Source of the DNA: Sipunculus nudus
Taxonomy: Eukaryota; Annelida; Sipuncula; Golfingiida; Sipunculidae
Direction: 5' to 3'
DNA length: 64,000 nt
Assembly: GCA_026874595.1 (NCBI GenBank)
Contig: CM049311.1
Span: 20,148,176 to 20,212,175, forward strand
Part shown: piece by piece, positions 59,901 to 63,961 of the stretch
How positions within the stretch are numbered: position 1 is the stretch's first letter
Layout: every line of letters begins with the position of its first letter
Program-made: the position numbers and the translations under genes
The notes under the pieces: model-generated
What the model saw: only the letters and a program-made list of their open reading frames with translations
Databases searched by the model: none
Told to the model about the DNA's origin: nothing

Positions 59901-62900
59901 CACTACTTGCTTCCCGGGAGGATGTAAGCCTGGTTTTGCATTCCTTGAAGGATCCTGCACAGGTATATCATATTGATAATTATTCTGTAAAATGCTGAAA
60001 TCAAAGTTAAGTTTATGAAAAATTACATATTTATATATGCTAGAAAGCAGTCAGAGACCACATATATACCTTCACCTGATTCCTTTATTCAAACTGTTTT
60101 GTGCTACACAGAAAAATAAAGATTAAAGTCACTCCCTGATTCAGTGAATGGCTCTGGCCCTTGGCTGGGATAAACAAATTGACATTCTCACAGGGATAAA
60201 GAATCTTAAAAAAAAATCTGTTTTGGTGATCAAGATTACCTCCAAAAGTTAATGGATTTTCCTTCCATCTTACTGTTTATCGACAAATTTCATCAAAATC
60301 CAGTAACAACTTTCTGAGTTAAGTTGAAAATAGACAAAATAAACAGATAACAAATCAACTAGACAACCAGCCAACAACAATAAAAACATAATAATACTTG
60401 GCAGAGGTGTATGATATTTAAAGCAGAATATAATAATTTAAAAAGAAAACTGGATATTGGCTGCAAGATTTATCAAATTTTGATGTGAAATATATCATAT
60501 CTGTTTTATTTTTTACAGCTTGTACTGGAGACTGCCTTACCTGTAAGAGTGATACCTTTTGTTATGATAACACCTGTAACGAGGGTTATGGAGTCAAGGC
60601 CTCTGATGGACAGTGCTACTGTGAGTATACTATTAATTGACCTTTCCCACCTCAGTAGTGCCACCTGCTGGTAACAACTGGCACTGAGTGTTTTGGGCCT
60701 TTTATTGGCAGCATCAATCATGTTTTGTTATATATATGATAAAATGAAGAGCAAAATGAAATACAGAGGATTCTTTTGTTTTATAACTAGCCTCATCACT
60801 TCAAATGTCAAACCTGAAGCTTATGTAGAAGCATAAGAATAGTTAGCTGTGACAACCCGACATAGGCATTGATAATGGGGCTGTTAAACCTACTTGAGTC
60901 ATGATACAAGCAATATCGAGGAATGCATCGCAGTGGTCTTCCATCATGTTGCATTCATTTTGTGGGAAACAGCCCATAATCTTAACATTTCCTACGAGTG
61001 ATGAATTTAGACAAGAGAATACATGTGAACTCACAACCCAAACTGAAACCCTGTCTCTATGGTAACGAGGCATTTCTTGTGTCGCGTACAAGTTGGCAGG
61101 GTCTGGAAACCCATGCAAGCCATGCCTGTATCCATGCGGTCAGAAATTCAACAAACATGCGGAGGGGTTTACCAATATGCTGAGTTAAAACAGAACTTTT
61201 ATCCCTCATGTTTGGTGTTGTTAGCAAGTACACTAAAAATGCTAACGATTAGTCTGTTTTTTTGTGTATTGACAGTGTACCTGTGGGCCATGATGCATTA
61301 TCAAAAATGACAAAAATATTTGCATCCTGATGGGGCCTTATTATGCCTTCCTCAGACTTAAAGGCACTCTGGCAGCCAGTAATCTAGTCCAAATGTCAGA
61401 GGGCCGATATGGCGTTATGGCGTTATAAAATATTATAAACGTTTCACATTTTGTCATTGATATATACTTTTTTCATTATTTTGTTAGACTGTTATAACCT
61501 GTTTCAGTCCTGGTACCAGTGATATGCAGTCACCAAACAATTGTAAGGGAATCATCCCCCAATTACATCCGTTAAAATATTTAGTCTATGTCTTTCACCT
61601 GTGTCAGTTACTTTGACTTAAGATCACTTTTGAAAATTTATCTTATTGAAAATCTCTTGCACAAATACGGGTAATTGTTTTGTACCCTCGGGGACCCAAG
61701 AGAGCCCCCTCTCTAAAAAGAGAAAAGCTAAAAAAAAAAAAAAGGAAAGCTAGACCACAATATTTTTTAGTTCACTCTGTGAACTTATGCCATGGCGCAG
61801 CGTCCGCCGTCCACTGTCCACTGTCAACTGTCCACCGTCTATTACCAAATATCTCAACAGCCACAGCAGCTACCTTCATGAACCTTTGCAGAATTAATGA
61901 TCATGGGATGGATATGGAAAAATAAGCTTTTGGTGGGGCCACCTATGTTGACCTACTTTCTGCGGGACAAAATGGTCTTTTCCACTTCTTCCAAGATAAG
62001 TCATAAAGTATTAATATTTTGGCATTCATATCATGGTCAACAGTTCCTTAGAAGAAGGGGAATAATTTGTGTGTAAATTCAGTCAGGTTATTTTCAAGAT
62101 GGCGTCTCTATGGAACTTCAAATCGTGTCGATCGCAAAATATGACAACTTGATGTGTTTCCATACATGATGTATTATCTGTTACTAAATATCTGAGGAAC
62201 TGCTGCAGCCTTCAGTTTCAAATTTCACAGGAATATTGATCATGTGACTGCTGAATGATTTTGACCTCCAGGTGGCGCCACCTGTGTTGACCTACTTTCT
62301 GCCGGATGAAATGGTCTTTTCCACTTCTTCTGAAATAAAGTCATAAAGTATTAATATTTTGGCCTTCATATCATAGTCAGCAGTTCCTTAGAGTAAGGGG
62401 AATAATTTGAGTATAAATTCAATCAAGTCTTTTTCAAGATGGCGTCTCTATAGAACTTCAAATTCTGTCGATTGCAAAATATGACAACTTAATGTGTTTC
62501 TATACATGATGTATTGTCTGTTACCAAATATCTGAGGAACTGCTGCAGCCTTCAGTTTCAAATTTCACAGGAATATTGATCATGTGACTGCTGAATGATT
62601 TTGACCTGCAGGTGGTGCCACCTGTGTTGACCTACTTTCTACAGGCTGTAATGGTCTTTTCTCTTTTTTCCAAGATATGTCATAAAGTATAAATACTTTG
62701 GCTTTCATATCATAGTCAACAGTTACTAGGAGAAAGGGAAATAATAATTTTAATATAAATTCAGTTAAGTCATTTTCAAGATGGCATATCTACAGAACTT
62801 CAAATTATGACAATTGCAAAATTTGACAACTTGATGGTTTCCATACAGGATGTATTGTCTGTTACCAAATATCTTAGGAACTGCTGCAGCCTTCAGTTTC

Positions 62901-63701
62901 AAATTTCACAGAAATATTGATCATGTGACTGCTCAATGATTTTGACCTCCAGGTGGCGCCACCTTTGTTGACCTACTTTATGCGGGATGAAATGGTCTTT
63001 TCCACTTCTTACTAGATAAGTCACAAAGCATTAATATTTTGGCCTTCATATCATAGTCAACAGTTCCTTAGAGGAAGGGGTATAATTTGAGTAAAAATTT
63101 AGTCAAGTCATTCTCAAGATGGCGTCTCTACGGAACTTCAAATTTTGTCGATCGTAAAATTTAACAACTTGATGTGTTTCCATACATGATGTATTGTCTG
63201 TTACCAAATATCTTAGGAACTGCTGCAGCCTTCAGTTTCAAATTTCTCAGGAATATATCATGTGACTCCTTAATGATTTTGACCTGCAGGTAGCGCTATC
63301 TGTTTTAGCTACTTTCAGCAGGCTGTAATGGTCTTTTCCACTTTTATCCATAATATGTCATTAAGTATTTATTTGTTATAATCTGCCAAAACAGAGTCTC
63401 CTCTGAGACTCTTGGACTGATCTTTCTGAAACATTTTTTTTAAATCACCTGCCAAAATGCACAGTAATTCACAGAGTGAACATTAGACCCCTGGGTCTCT
63501 TGTTTAAATGAACTGTTCATACCCCATATACTATAGGCCTGCCCACCATAACATGGTGAGGTGTACTTATGATGCCACTGTGATATGTTTCAGCATGTGG
63601 TGATGGATGCAGTGAGTGTGATGTTGATGCTACTGACATCATCAGCTGCCGAAGATGTAAGACTGGATACGTGATGCACCCTGAGGAGGGAATCTGTATT
63701 G
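32904..63701 (+). CDS. Extracellular protein of tandem six-cysteine (furin/GF-receptor-like) modules, 3' end off the window
   Basis: A 25-exon coding region begins with a signal peptide and continues with 24 exons. Each encodes one module of the pattern C-x3-C-x2-C-x(5-11)-C-x2/4-C-x(10-12)-C, usually opening AC-P-x-N-C and holding G-[FY] before the last cysteine. All introns are phase 1, so any exon can be skipped or copied without frame loss. The total is about 905 codons so far, with no stop by 63701. The pattern resembles the cysteine-rich repeats of furin/PC5-type convertases and growth-factor receptors, but no protease or kinase part is seen. Modules with C4-x2-C5 (exons 2-8, 12, 25) and C4-x4-C5 (9-11, 13-24) form two subtypes; neighbours have similar lengths, suggesting stepwise duplication. 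It is probably secreted, or cell-surface if a membrane segment follows. Function unknown. Confidence 0.85.
33344..33451 (+). CDS. Exon 2: cysteine module 1
   Basis: 108 nt between TTGCCAG and G|GTGAGT. The module opens [11 protein letters not shown] and has spacing x5-x2-x6-x2-x12, the only one with five residues between the first two cysteines. It follows the signal peptide directly. Confidence 0.8.
33794..33986. mobile_element. Small TIR element (193 bp)
   Basis: Left end CAGGCGCGGATTC and right end GGATCCGCGCCTG are inverted repeats (CAGGCGCGGAT). The interior has two direct copies of 'ccaacgaccttt(a/t)att' and a C-run. A target duplication could not be fixed. The style fits a short hAT-type MITE. 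Confidence 0.6.
34816..34869. repeat. 36-bp palindromic insertion flanked by 9-bp direct repeats
   Basis: CGTCAGGAG occurs at 34816-34824 and 34861-34869. Between them lie 36 bases whose first 12 (TAGACTGGTACC) and last 12 (GGTACCAGTCTA) are perfect inverted repeats around a 12-base centre. It looks like a transposon reduced to its two ends with a 9-bp target duplication. Confidence 0.7.
35159..35266 (+). CDS. Exon 3: cysteine module 2
   Basis: 108 nt, acceptor CGTTTCAG, donor ACAA|GTCAGT (weaker, GTCAGT). Module DCVENCETC...CEECKLGF, spacing 3-2-9-2-12. Confidence 0.85.
35480..36847 (+). mobile_element. 5'-truncated Rex1/CR1-like LINE
   Basis: Non-LTR element inserted in the TIR element. 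It begins inside the RT domain and ends in an A/T-rich 3' UTR and five TTATC units (about 36822-36845), a 3' microsatellite tail typical of CR1-group LINEs. The missing 5' part (endonuclease and first ORF) indicates ordinary 5' truncation on insertion. Confidence 0.8.
35483..36580 (+). pseudogene. Partial LINE reverse transcriptase (365 codons, open)
   Basis: The open frame encodes RT fingers and palm: [14 protein letters not shown], then [15 protein letters not shown], then the [15 protein letters not shown] block, then the catalytic [10 protein letters not shown], and the thumb-like C-terminal part ending PHSI-stop. The combination 'DYSSAFNTI' and '[12 protein letters not shown]-like' is typical of the Rex1/Babar branch of CR1-like LINEs. 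The N-terminal part of the RT and all upstream domains are absent, so it is not a functional unit despite the long open frame. The ATG is probably internal to the original ORF. Confidence 0.85.
37208..38379 (+). other. Rest of intron 3
   Basis: AT-rich, containing the hairpin element at 38034-38154. No further gene signal. Confidence 0.4.
38034..38154. mobile_element. 121-bp fold-back (hairpin) element
   Basis: The left arm GTTATAGCACAATGAAATGT and onward is the near-complement of the right arm ending TTTTCATTGGGCTATAAC. 'atgcaagccatgaggtttgc' pairs with 'caaatctgatggcttgcat', and 'ggcttgtgtcacatg' with 'catgattgacacaagcc'. The arms are ~58 bp with few mismatches and almost no loop. Confidence 0.75.
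38380..38487 (+). CDS. Exon 4: cysteine module 3
   Basis: 108 nt, acceptor CTGTTACAG, donor CTCA|GTAAGT. Module SCGAGCRSC...CDHCMDKF, spacing 3-2-9-2-12. Confidence 0.85.
38488..39103 (+). other. Intron 4
   Basis: AT-rich; nothing recognised. Confidence 0.5.
39104..39208 (+). CDS. Exon 5: cysteine module 4
   Basis: 105 nt, acceptor ATTTCCAG, donor GCCA|GTGAGT. Module NCPANCQRC...CDQCDETF, spacing 3-2-8-2-12. Confidence 0.88.
39842..39946 (+). CDS. Exon 6: cysteine module 5
   Basis: 105 nt, acceptor TTTCTAG, donor GTAG|GTCAGT. Module TCGAGCTKC...CSSCQDGF, spacing 3-2-8-2-12. The preceding intron has a 10-bp perfect hairpin (CTGTGATAAC...GTTATCACAG, about 39583-39608). Confidence 0.87.
40444..40548 (+). 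CDS. Exon 7: cysteine module 6
   Basis: 105 nt, acceptor TTTTTTACAG, donor AAAG|GTAAAT. Module ACENKCQKC...CEECKHGF, spacing 3-2-8-2-12, closest to exon 6. Confidence 0.88.
40549..41702 (+). other. Intron 7
   Basis: 1.15 kb, AT-rich; no repeat partner or gene recognised. Confidence 0.45.
41703..41810 (+). CDS. Exon 8: cysteine module 7
   Basis: 108 nt, acceptor CATTTCAG, donor GACT|GTAAGT. Module ACPLNCDKC...CDSCMVYF, spacing 3-2-10-2-11. Its last ~25 bases and the donor are copied repeatedly just downstream. Confidence 0.88.
41811..42180 (+). repeat. 70-bp tandem repeats carrying copied 5' splice donors
   Basis: GACT|GTAAGTGTGACTAC-like donors recur at 41811, 41881 and 41951, and more diverged ones at about 42121 (GC instead of GT) and 42175. 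Three units are exactly 70 bases. The end of each unit (CTCCAAGACATTTGACT) resembles the end of exon 8 (CTCCAAGACATGTGACT). Reading on from exon 8 meets TGA at 41876-41878, so use of later donors would truncate the protein. Confidence 0.85.
42375..42485 (+). CDS. Exon 9: cysteine module 8
   Basis: 111 nt, acceptor CTGACCAG, donor TACA|GTAAGT. Module FCPDNCLEC...[10 protein letters not shown], spacing 3-2-8-4-12: first module of the x4 subtype. Confidence 0.87.
42486..43096 (+). other. Intron 9
   Basis: AT-rich, nothing recognised. Confidence 0.45.
43097..43207 (+). CDS. Exon 10: cysteine module 9
   Basis: 111 nt, acceptor TATTAAAG (poorer AAG), donor TATG|GTGAGT. Module RCPDNCNTC...[10 protein letters not shown], spacing 3-2-8-4-12. 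Confidence 0.87.
43208..43935 (+). other. Intron 10
   Basis: AT-rich, nothing recognised. Confidence 0.45.
43936..44046 (+). CDS. Exon 11: cysteine module 10
   Basis: 111 nt, acceptor CATTTCAG, donor CCAA|GTAAGA. Module ACPDRCSKC...CSYNFCEQY, spacing 3-2-8-4-12; the usual G-[FY] is replaced. Confidence 0.87.
44047..45487 (+). other. Intron 11
   Basis: 1.44 kb, AT-rich; no missed module exon or repeat partner seen. Confidence 0.45.
45488..45595 (+). CDS. Exon 12: cysteine module 11
   Basis: 108 nt, acceptor ATATACAG, donor GTTG|GTAAGT. Module RCPEKCNVC...CSQCEEGQ, spacing 3-2-9-2-12: a return to the x2 subtype amid x4 modules. Confidence 0.87.
46317..46427 (+). CDS. Exon 13: cysteine module 12
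   Basis: 111 nt, acceptor GTTTGTAG, donor GCAG|GTTGGA (weak donor). Module ACPGNCYKC...[10 protein letters not shown], spacing 3-2-9-4-11. It contains GTGGCGCCACC by chance of codons for SGAT. Confidence 0.85.
46428..47476 (+). other. Intron 13 with TTAA element copy 1
   Basis: Contains the ~460-bp element at 46670-47131. The rest is AT-rich. Confidence 0.5.
46670..47131. mobile_element. TTAA-flanked MITE, copy 1
   Basis: Begins TTAAAGGGGCCCAATCACCT and ends AGGTGAATGGGCACCTTTAA, imperfect inverted repeats with TTAA at both edges, as in piggyBac-type insertions. The interior matches 56083-56547 ('aaggtaatccc', 'ggcagcaagtcag'/'agcagcaagtcag', 'attctttttcaaa'). No coding frame. Confidence 0.75.
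47477..47590 (+). CDS. Exon 14: cysteine module 13
   Basis: 114 nt, acceptor TTCTCCAG, donor TCAG|GTAAAT. Module ACTDGCSVC...[10 protein letters not shown], spacing 3-2-10-4-11. Confidence 0.87.
47591..48267 (+). other. Intron 14
   Basis: Nothing recognised. Confidence 0.45.
48268..48384 (+). CDS. Exon 15: cysteine module 14
   Basis: 117 nt, acceptor TCTTGCAG, donor GAAG|GTAGGA. Module [11 protein letters not shown]...[10 protein letters not shown], spacing 3-2-10-4-12. Confidence 0.88.
48773..48886 (+). CDS. Exon 16: cysteine module 15
   Basis: 114 nt, acceptor ATTTCCAG, donor GAAG|GTCAGA. Module [11 protein letters not shown]...[10 protein letters not shown], spacing 3-2-10-4-11; very like exon 15. 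Confidence 0.88.
48887..49468 (+). other. Intron 16
   Basis: Nothing recognised. Confidence 0.45.
49469..49582 (+). CDS. Exon 17: cysteine module 16
   Basis: 114 nt, acceptor ATTTCCAG, donor GAAG|GTATGT. Module [11 protein letters not shown]...[10 protein letters not shown], spacing 3-2-10-4-11. Confidence 0.88.
50092..50095. repeat. 4-bp target-site duplication, left (element 2)
   Basis: TTCC, repeated at 55744-55747 on the other side of the element. Confidence 0.6.
50096..50226 (-). repeat. 3' LTR of element 2
   Basis: 131 bp, from GACAAACAACAACAATG to GTAAGGTGGCG on the plus strand. It is unusually short for Gypsy and lacks canonical TG...CA ends. The differences from the other LTR are T for A near 50157 and T for C near 50181. 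Confidence 0.85.
50227..50250 (-). promoter_or_regulatory. Polypurine tract of element 2
   Basis: On the minus strand the sequence just before the 3' LTR reads AAGGTAAGGGAGGTGG, a purine-rich primer site; two T bases interrupt it. Confidence 0.5.
50499..54566 (-). CDS. pol: Pol polyprotein of element 2 (PR-RT-RH-IN), intact
   Basis: A continuous 1,355-codon frame encodes a Gypsy pol in standard order. Protease has LDTGATTNM (catalytic Asp about 72). Reverse transcriptase spans about residues 370-600, with [12 protein letters not shown] and active-site IADDLFVG (Asp 524/525). RNase H has VVTDGSV (Asp 674), the CEVEAL Glu, TDSR (Asp 744) and SDYASR. Integrase has an H-x4-H / C-x2-C zinc site (His 921, 926; Cys 953, 956) and a D-D-35-E core (Asp 988, Asp 1045, Glu 1081). 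The C terminus (about 1190-1355) is Pro-rich with no obvious chromodomain. The listed start is a TTG; the frame is open further upstream through a zinc knuckle (see finding), so pol is probably made as a Gag-Pol fusion. All catalytic residues are present. Confidence 0.92.
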   Translation of the reverse strand: MPDSDRRYMARSRLITEVEDSSDYEECIEDHGGRDDVPCALFDTPSVRRCNVEQSPYLNTYYNNKLVHLTLDTGATTNMIKESSAHAIGLPITPASQMARQADGVTPLDIIGEVHCELTRGLYTFQLDALVVKQLDVEILAGTPFLTDNDIAIRSAKKQVVIHGTDVVYYKTPRNSDVSTRPAQIFLIRAPPKQTVVLPGEYIDLEAPHDTEPDSVWALEPRFDAPCNKHVSPDKAWPAPQEIQSIGHTLRLVNTTEEAILLKRNEHLCQLHHISQVSEDQTLPTVCDPQANKVVMSRETASGSHSHQVSVDPDQCLPKTIRDMFTDLNMDYDSVFKPTISKYNGVSGKIEAVVNMGPTLPPQRKGRIPHYNRKSMIELQQKFDELESAGVFAKPEEVNVCVEYLNLSFLVKKPNGGSRLVTSFREVGQYSKPQPSLMPNVDSVLRDIGRWKYIIVTDLRHAFYQIPLSQSSMKYCGVVTPFKGIRVYTRCAMGMPGSETCLEELMCRVLSDFIQEGCVAKIADDLFVGGDTPEDLFNHWGQVLASLKRNNISLHAAKTIICPTTTVILGWVWSSGTLKASPHRIAALSSVEPPSTIKGLRSYIGAYKVLSQVLPGYADLMDPLERHTAGKPSRDKIEWTDELLTTFTHSQLRLRDNKVITLPRPDDCLWVVTDGSVKQCGIGATLYVLRDDKLHLAGFFNAKLRKHQITWLPCEVEALCIGAAVKHFSPYITQSHHTTQVPTDSRPCVLAYNKLCRGEFSTSSRVTTFLSIVSRYQVTVRHIAGEANLPSDYASRNPLTCPDQSCQLCVFVQETEDSVIRKLTIRDVIVGSNNMPFTSRAAWHAIQHECPDLKRTHSHLSQGTRPSKKITKIPDVKRYLNNVTIARDVLLIVRTDLPFQPTRERIVVPRKVLDGLLTAIHIRFDHPSRHQMKQVTSRYFYALDLGKAIELVCSSCHHCTALRSVPNQLIQQSSTAPPDRIGLSFSADVMRRYRQYILILRETVSSYTLTMLINNEQQRTLRDAILTMCAELRSLGDYCVHIRVDQAPGFQALASEPLLKAHGITLELGRSKNINKNPVAEHAINELGLECLKICPEGGPLTKLTLAQATANMNTRIRKAGLSAREIWTQRDQITGEQLPIDDRQIILQQHFTREQNHGPSATAKSSGKSQSRQYDLQVGDLVYLYADRDKTRARDKYMVTEVSDTTCQVRKFTKSQFRSKCYDMRIADFYPVISTSLGGPHTGPVRGLDNCSDSDTESAHAAPQTAPPMATTDHYPAQYPPPVPPEIVLQPDPPAGPSPEHRIPENHVIATSELSKPSSPALLEDNITLNTPLRRSSRSRKPPAWQDSGTWVMD
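54567..54728 (-). other. Gag-pol overlap of element 2 with zinc knuckle in the pol frame
   Basis: The pol frame is open from just after a TGA near 54729. It encodes CILC, nine residues, then HNLSEC, a C-x2-C-x9-H-x4-C knuckle, followed by [12 protein letters not shown] running into pol. It lies in the -1 frame relative to gag, which ends at 54581. No canonical X XXY YYZ heptamer was found in the overlap. Confidence 0.65.
54581..55429 (-). CDS. gag: Gag of element 2
   Basis: A 282-codon frame starting [20 protein letters not shown]. It contains [12 protein letters not shown], a long helical region and [18 protein letters not shown], a capsid-like pattern seen in retrotransposon Gag proteins (DUF-type Retrotrans_gag). 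It ends HLTI-stop without a zinc knuckle in its own frame; the knuckle is in the overlapping pol frame. The leader between the LTR and this ATG is 183 nt. Probable role: particle assembly. Confidence 0.85.
   Translation of the reverse strand: MATPRAPKQWQLTTHETVNSFENWKQNLIYILSLDRNFAPFLGDVTWQRKTASNPNRGFSDDGPSVAADSRLTAAQKTAHLELMLGQIANYCTVISRNSIIKGSTSLKGIWYLIRQHYGFQSTGSHFLDLANIKLSPDERPEDLYQRIMAFFQDNLLTTDCGITHHGAHVSEDEDLTPTLENTVVVIWLQLIHVGLPRLVKQKYGTELRNKSLASIKPEISQALPSLLEELNTIEDTRAMRTATLAAHYTDSFRPTVHAQYSKDENRAYYAKRLTDLTHLTI
55594..55611 (-). promoter_or_regulatory. Primer-binding site of element 2
   Basis: One base after the 5' LTR the minus strand reads TGGTGGCAGCAGGATCTA; the TGG start fits pairing with a tRNA 3' CCA. 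The tRNA was not identified. Confidence 0.5.
55613..55743 (-). repeat. 5' LTR of element 2
   Basis: 131 bp, two differences from the 3' LTR. Confidence 0.85.
55744..55747. repeat. 4-bp target-site duplication, right (element 2)
   Basis: TTCC, matching 50092-50095. Confidence 0.6.
55851..55964 (+). CDS. Exon 18: cysteine module 17
   Basis: 114 nt, acceptor TGTCTGTAG, donor GGAG|GTGAGT. Module [11 protein letters not shown]...[10 protein letters not shown], spacing 3-2-10-4-11, closest to exon 17, from which it is separated by the Gypsy insertion. Confidence 0.88.
56083..56547. mobile_element. TTAA-flanked MITE, copy 2
   Basis: Begins TTAAAGGGGCCCAACAACTA and ends near GGTGAATGAGCACCTTCAA (the right TTAA has changed to TCAA). 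Homologous along its length to 46670-47131. Confidence 0.7.
56754..56870 (+). CDS. Exon 19: cysteine module 18
   Basis: 117 nt, acceptor TCAAACAG, donor GTTG|GTGAGT. Module [11 protein letters not shown]...[10 protein letters not shown], spacing 3-2-10-4-12. Confidence 0.88.
56871..57325 (+). other. Intron 19
   Basis: AT-rich, nothing recognised. Confidence 0.45.
57326..57442 (+). CDS. Exon 20: cysteine module 19
   Basis: 117 nt, acceptor CCAATCAG, donor GAAG|GTGAGA. Module [11 protein letters not shown]...[10 protein letters not shown], spacing 3-2-10-4-12. Confidence 0.88.
57443..58128 (+). other. Intron 20
   Basis: A 25-base phrase 'tgggatatgtcac(a/g)tga' occurs twice near 57458 and 57485. 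Otherwise nothing recognised. Confidence 0.4.
58129..58245 (+). CDS. Exon 21: cysteine module 20
   Basis: 117 nt, acceptor TTGACAG, donor ATTG|GTATGT. Module [11 protein letters not shown]...[10 protein letters not shown], spacing 3-2-10-4-12. Confidence 0.88.
58246..59147 (+). other. Intron 21 with repeat remnant
   Basis: About 58370-58650 ends in 'gatggacggacagacagatagac' and 'gtcccccacatcaacagaga', the style of the dispersed TCCG-type repeats (minus orientation). No gene. Confidence 0.4.
59148..59264 (+). CDS. Exon 22: cysteine module 21
   Basis: 117 nt, acceptor CCTTACAG, donor GTTG|GTGAGT. Module [11 protein letters not shown]...[10 protein letters not shown], spacing 3-2-10-4-12. Confidence 0.88.
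59642..59848 (+). repeat. Tandem 48/54-bp repeats ending in copied 3' splice acceptors
   Basis: Four copies of the unit 'exon start + intron end' precede exon 23 (the units end at about 59692, 59740, 59794 and 59848). Each of the last three ends TTTACCAG and is followed by CCTG or the same exon start; the first acceptor (TTTTAGAG) is at 59641. Unit lengths are multiples of three and no stop occurs, so the whole block can be read in frame with exon 23 as extra Cys-poor half-modules ([13 protein letters not shown]). Confidence 0.85.
59849..59962 (+). CDS. Exon 23: cysteine module 22 (possible in-frame 5' extension to 59642)
   Basis: 114 nt from the last acceptor TTTACCAG to donor ACAG|GTATAT. 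Module [11 protein letters not shown]...[10 protein letters not shown], spacing 3-2-11-4-10. Acceptors at 59641, 59740 and 59794 keep the same phase, so the exon could be 321, 222, 168 or 114 nt long. Confidence 0.85.
59963..60518 (+). other. Intron 23 with repeat remnant
   Basis: About 60170-60400 resembles dispersed repeat text ('ttccttccatctta', 'catcaaaatccagtaac', 'gacaaccagccaac'). No gene. Confidence 0.35.
60519..60620 (+). CDS. Exon 24: cysteine module 23
   Basis: 102 nt, the shortest; acceptor TTTTTACAG, donor TACT|GTGAGT. Module [20 protein letters not shown], then NEGY and a final C, spacing 3-2-5-4-12. Confidence 0.88.
60843..61435 (+). repeat. Dispersed repeat R2, copy B (uninterrupted)
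   Basis: It matches the outer parts of 19103-21370 but without the hAT-type element. At the junction it reads 'cgacataggcattgataatg', the counterpart of 'gtaggcac / tgataattg', i.e. an empty target site. Confidence 0.8.
61775..63500 (+). repeat. Dispersed repeat R4 with four ~340-bp tandem units
   Basis: It starts TTAGTTCACTCTGTGAACTT with a 'gtccgccgtcc' tract and ends AATTCACAGAGTGAACATTA, giving short inverted ends (TTCACTCTGTGAA). Inside, the 'ggtggcgccacctgtgttga' anchor or variant occurs at 61932, 62271, 62611, 62952 and 63289 (spacing 337-341). No coding frame. Confidence 0.8.
63594..63701 (+). CDS. Exon 25: cysteine module 24 (last in window)
   Basis: 108 nt, acceptor TGTTTCAG, donor ATTG|GTGAGT. 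Module SCGDGCSEC...CRRCKTGY, spacing 3-2-9-2-12, back to the x2 subtype of the N-terminal modules. The donor shows the gene continues to the right. Confidence 0.87.
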
Positions 63702-63961
63702 GTGAGTCAAGTAGCCTGTACTGCACTACTCACAAAATATAATCTCCCTTCAGACATATAAATCATTCAAGAACACTGACTGTCTTGTATTCATCATAAA
63801 ATGAATAAAAAATATAGAATAGGTATGATTTACCTTAAACTAATATTTGAAAAAGTATATGTCCACTGGAATAACCATTTTTTTTTGTTCGATTAAGAAA
63901 GTATCAAATACAGTTTTGATAATGTAGCTGTTTTATTTTGACTCTAAGTTCAGGACTCTGG

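Larger units (their letters stand above)
60621..63593 (+). other. Intron 24, filled with repeats
   Basis: Nearly 3 kb occupied by R2 copy B (60843-61435) and a 340-bp-unit repeat element (about 61775-63500). Confidence 0.6.
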
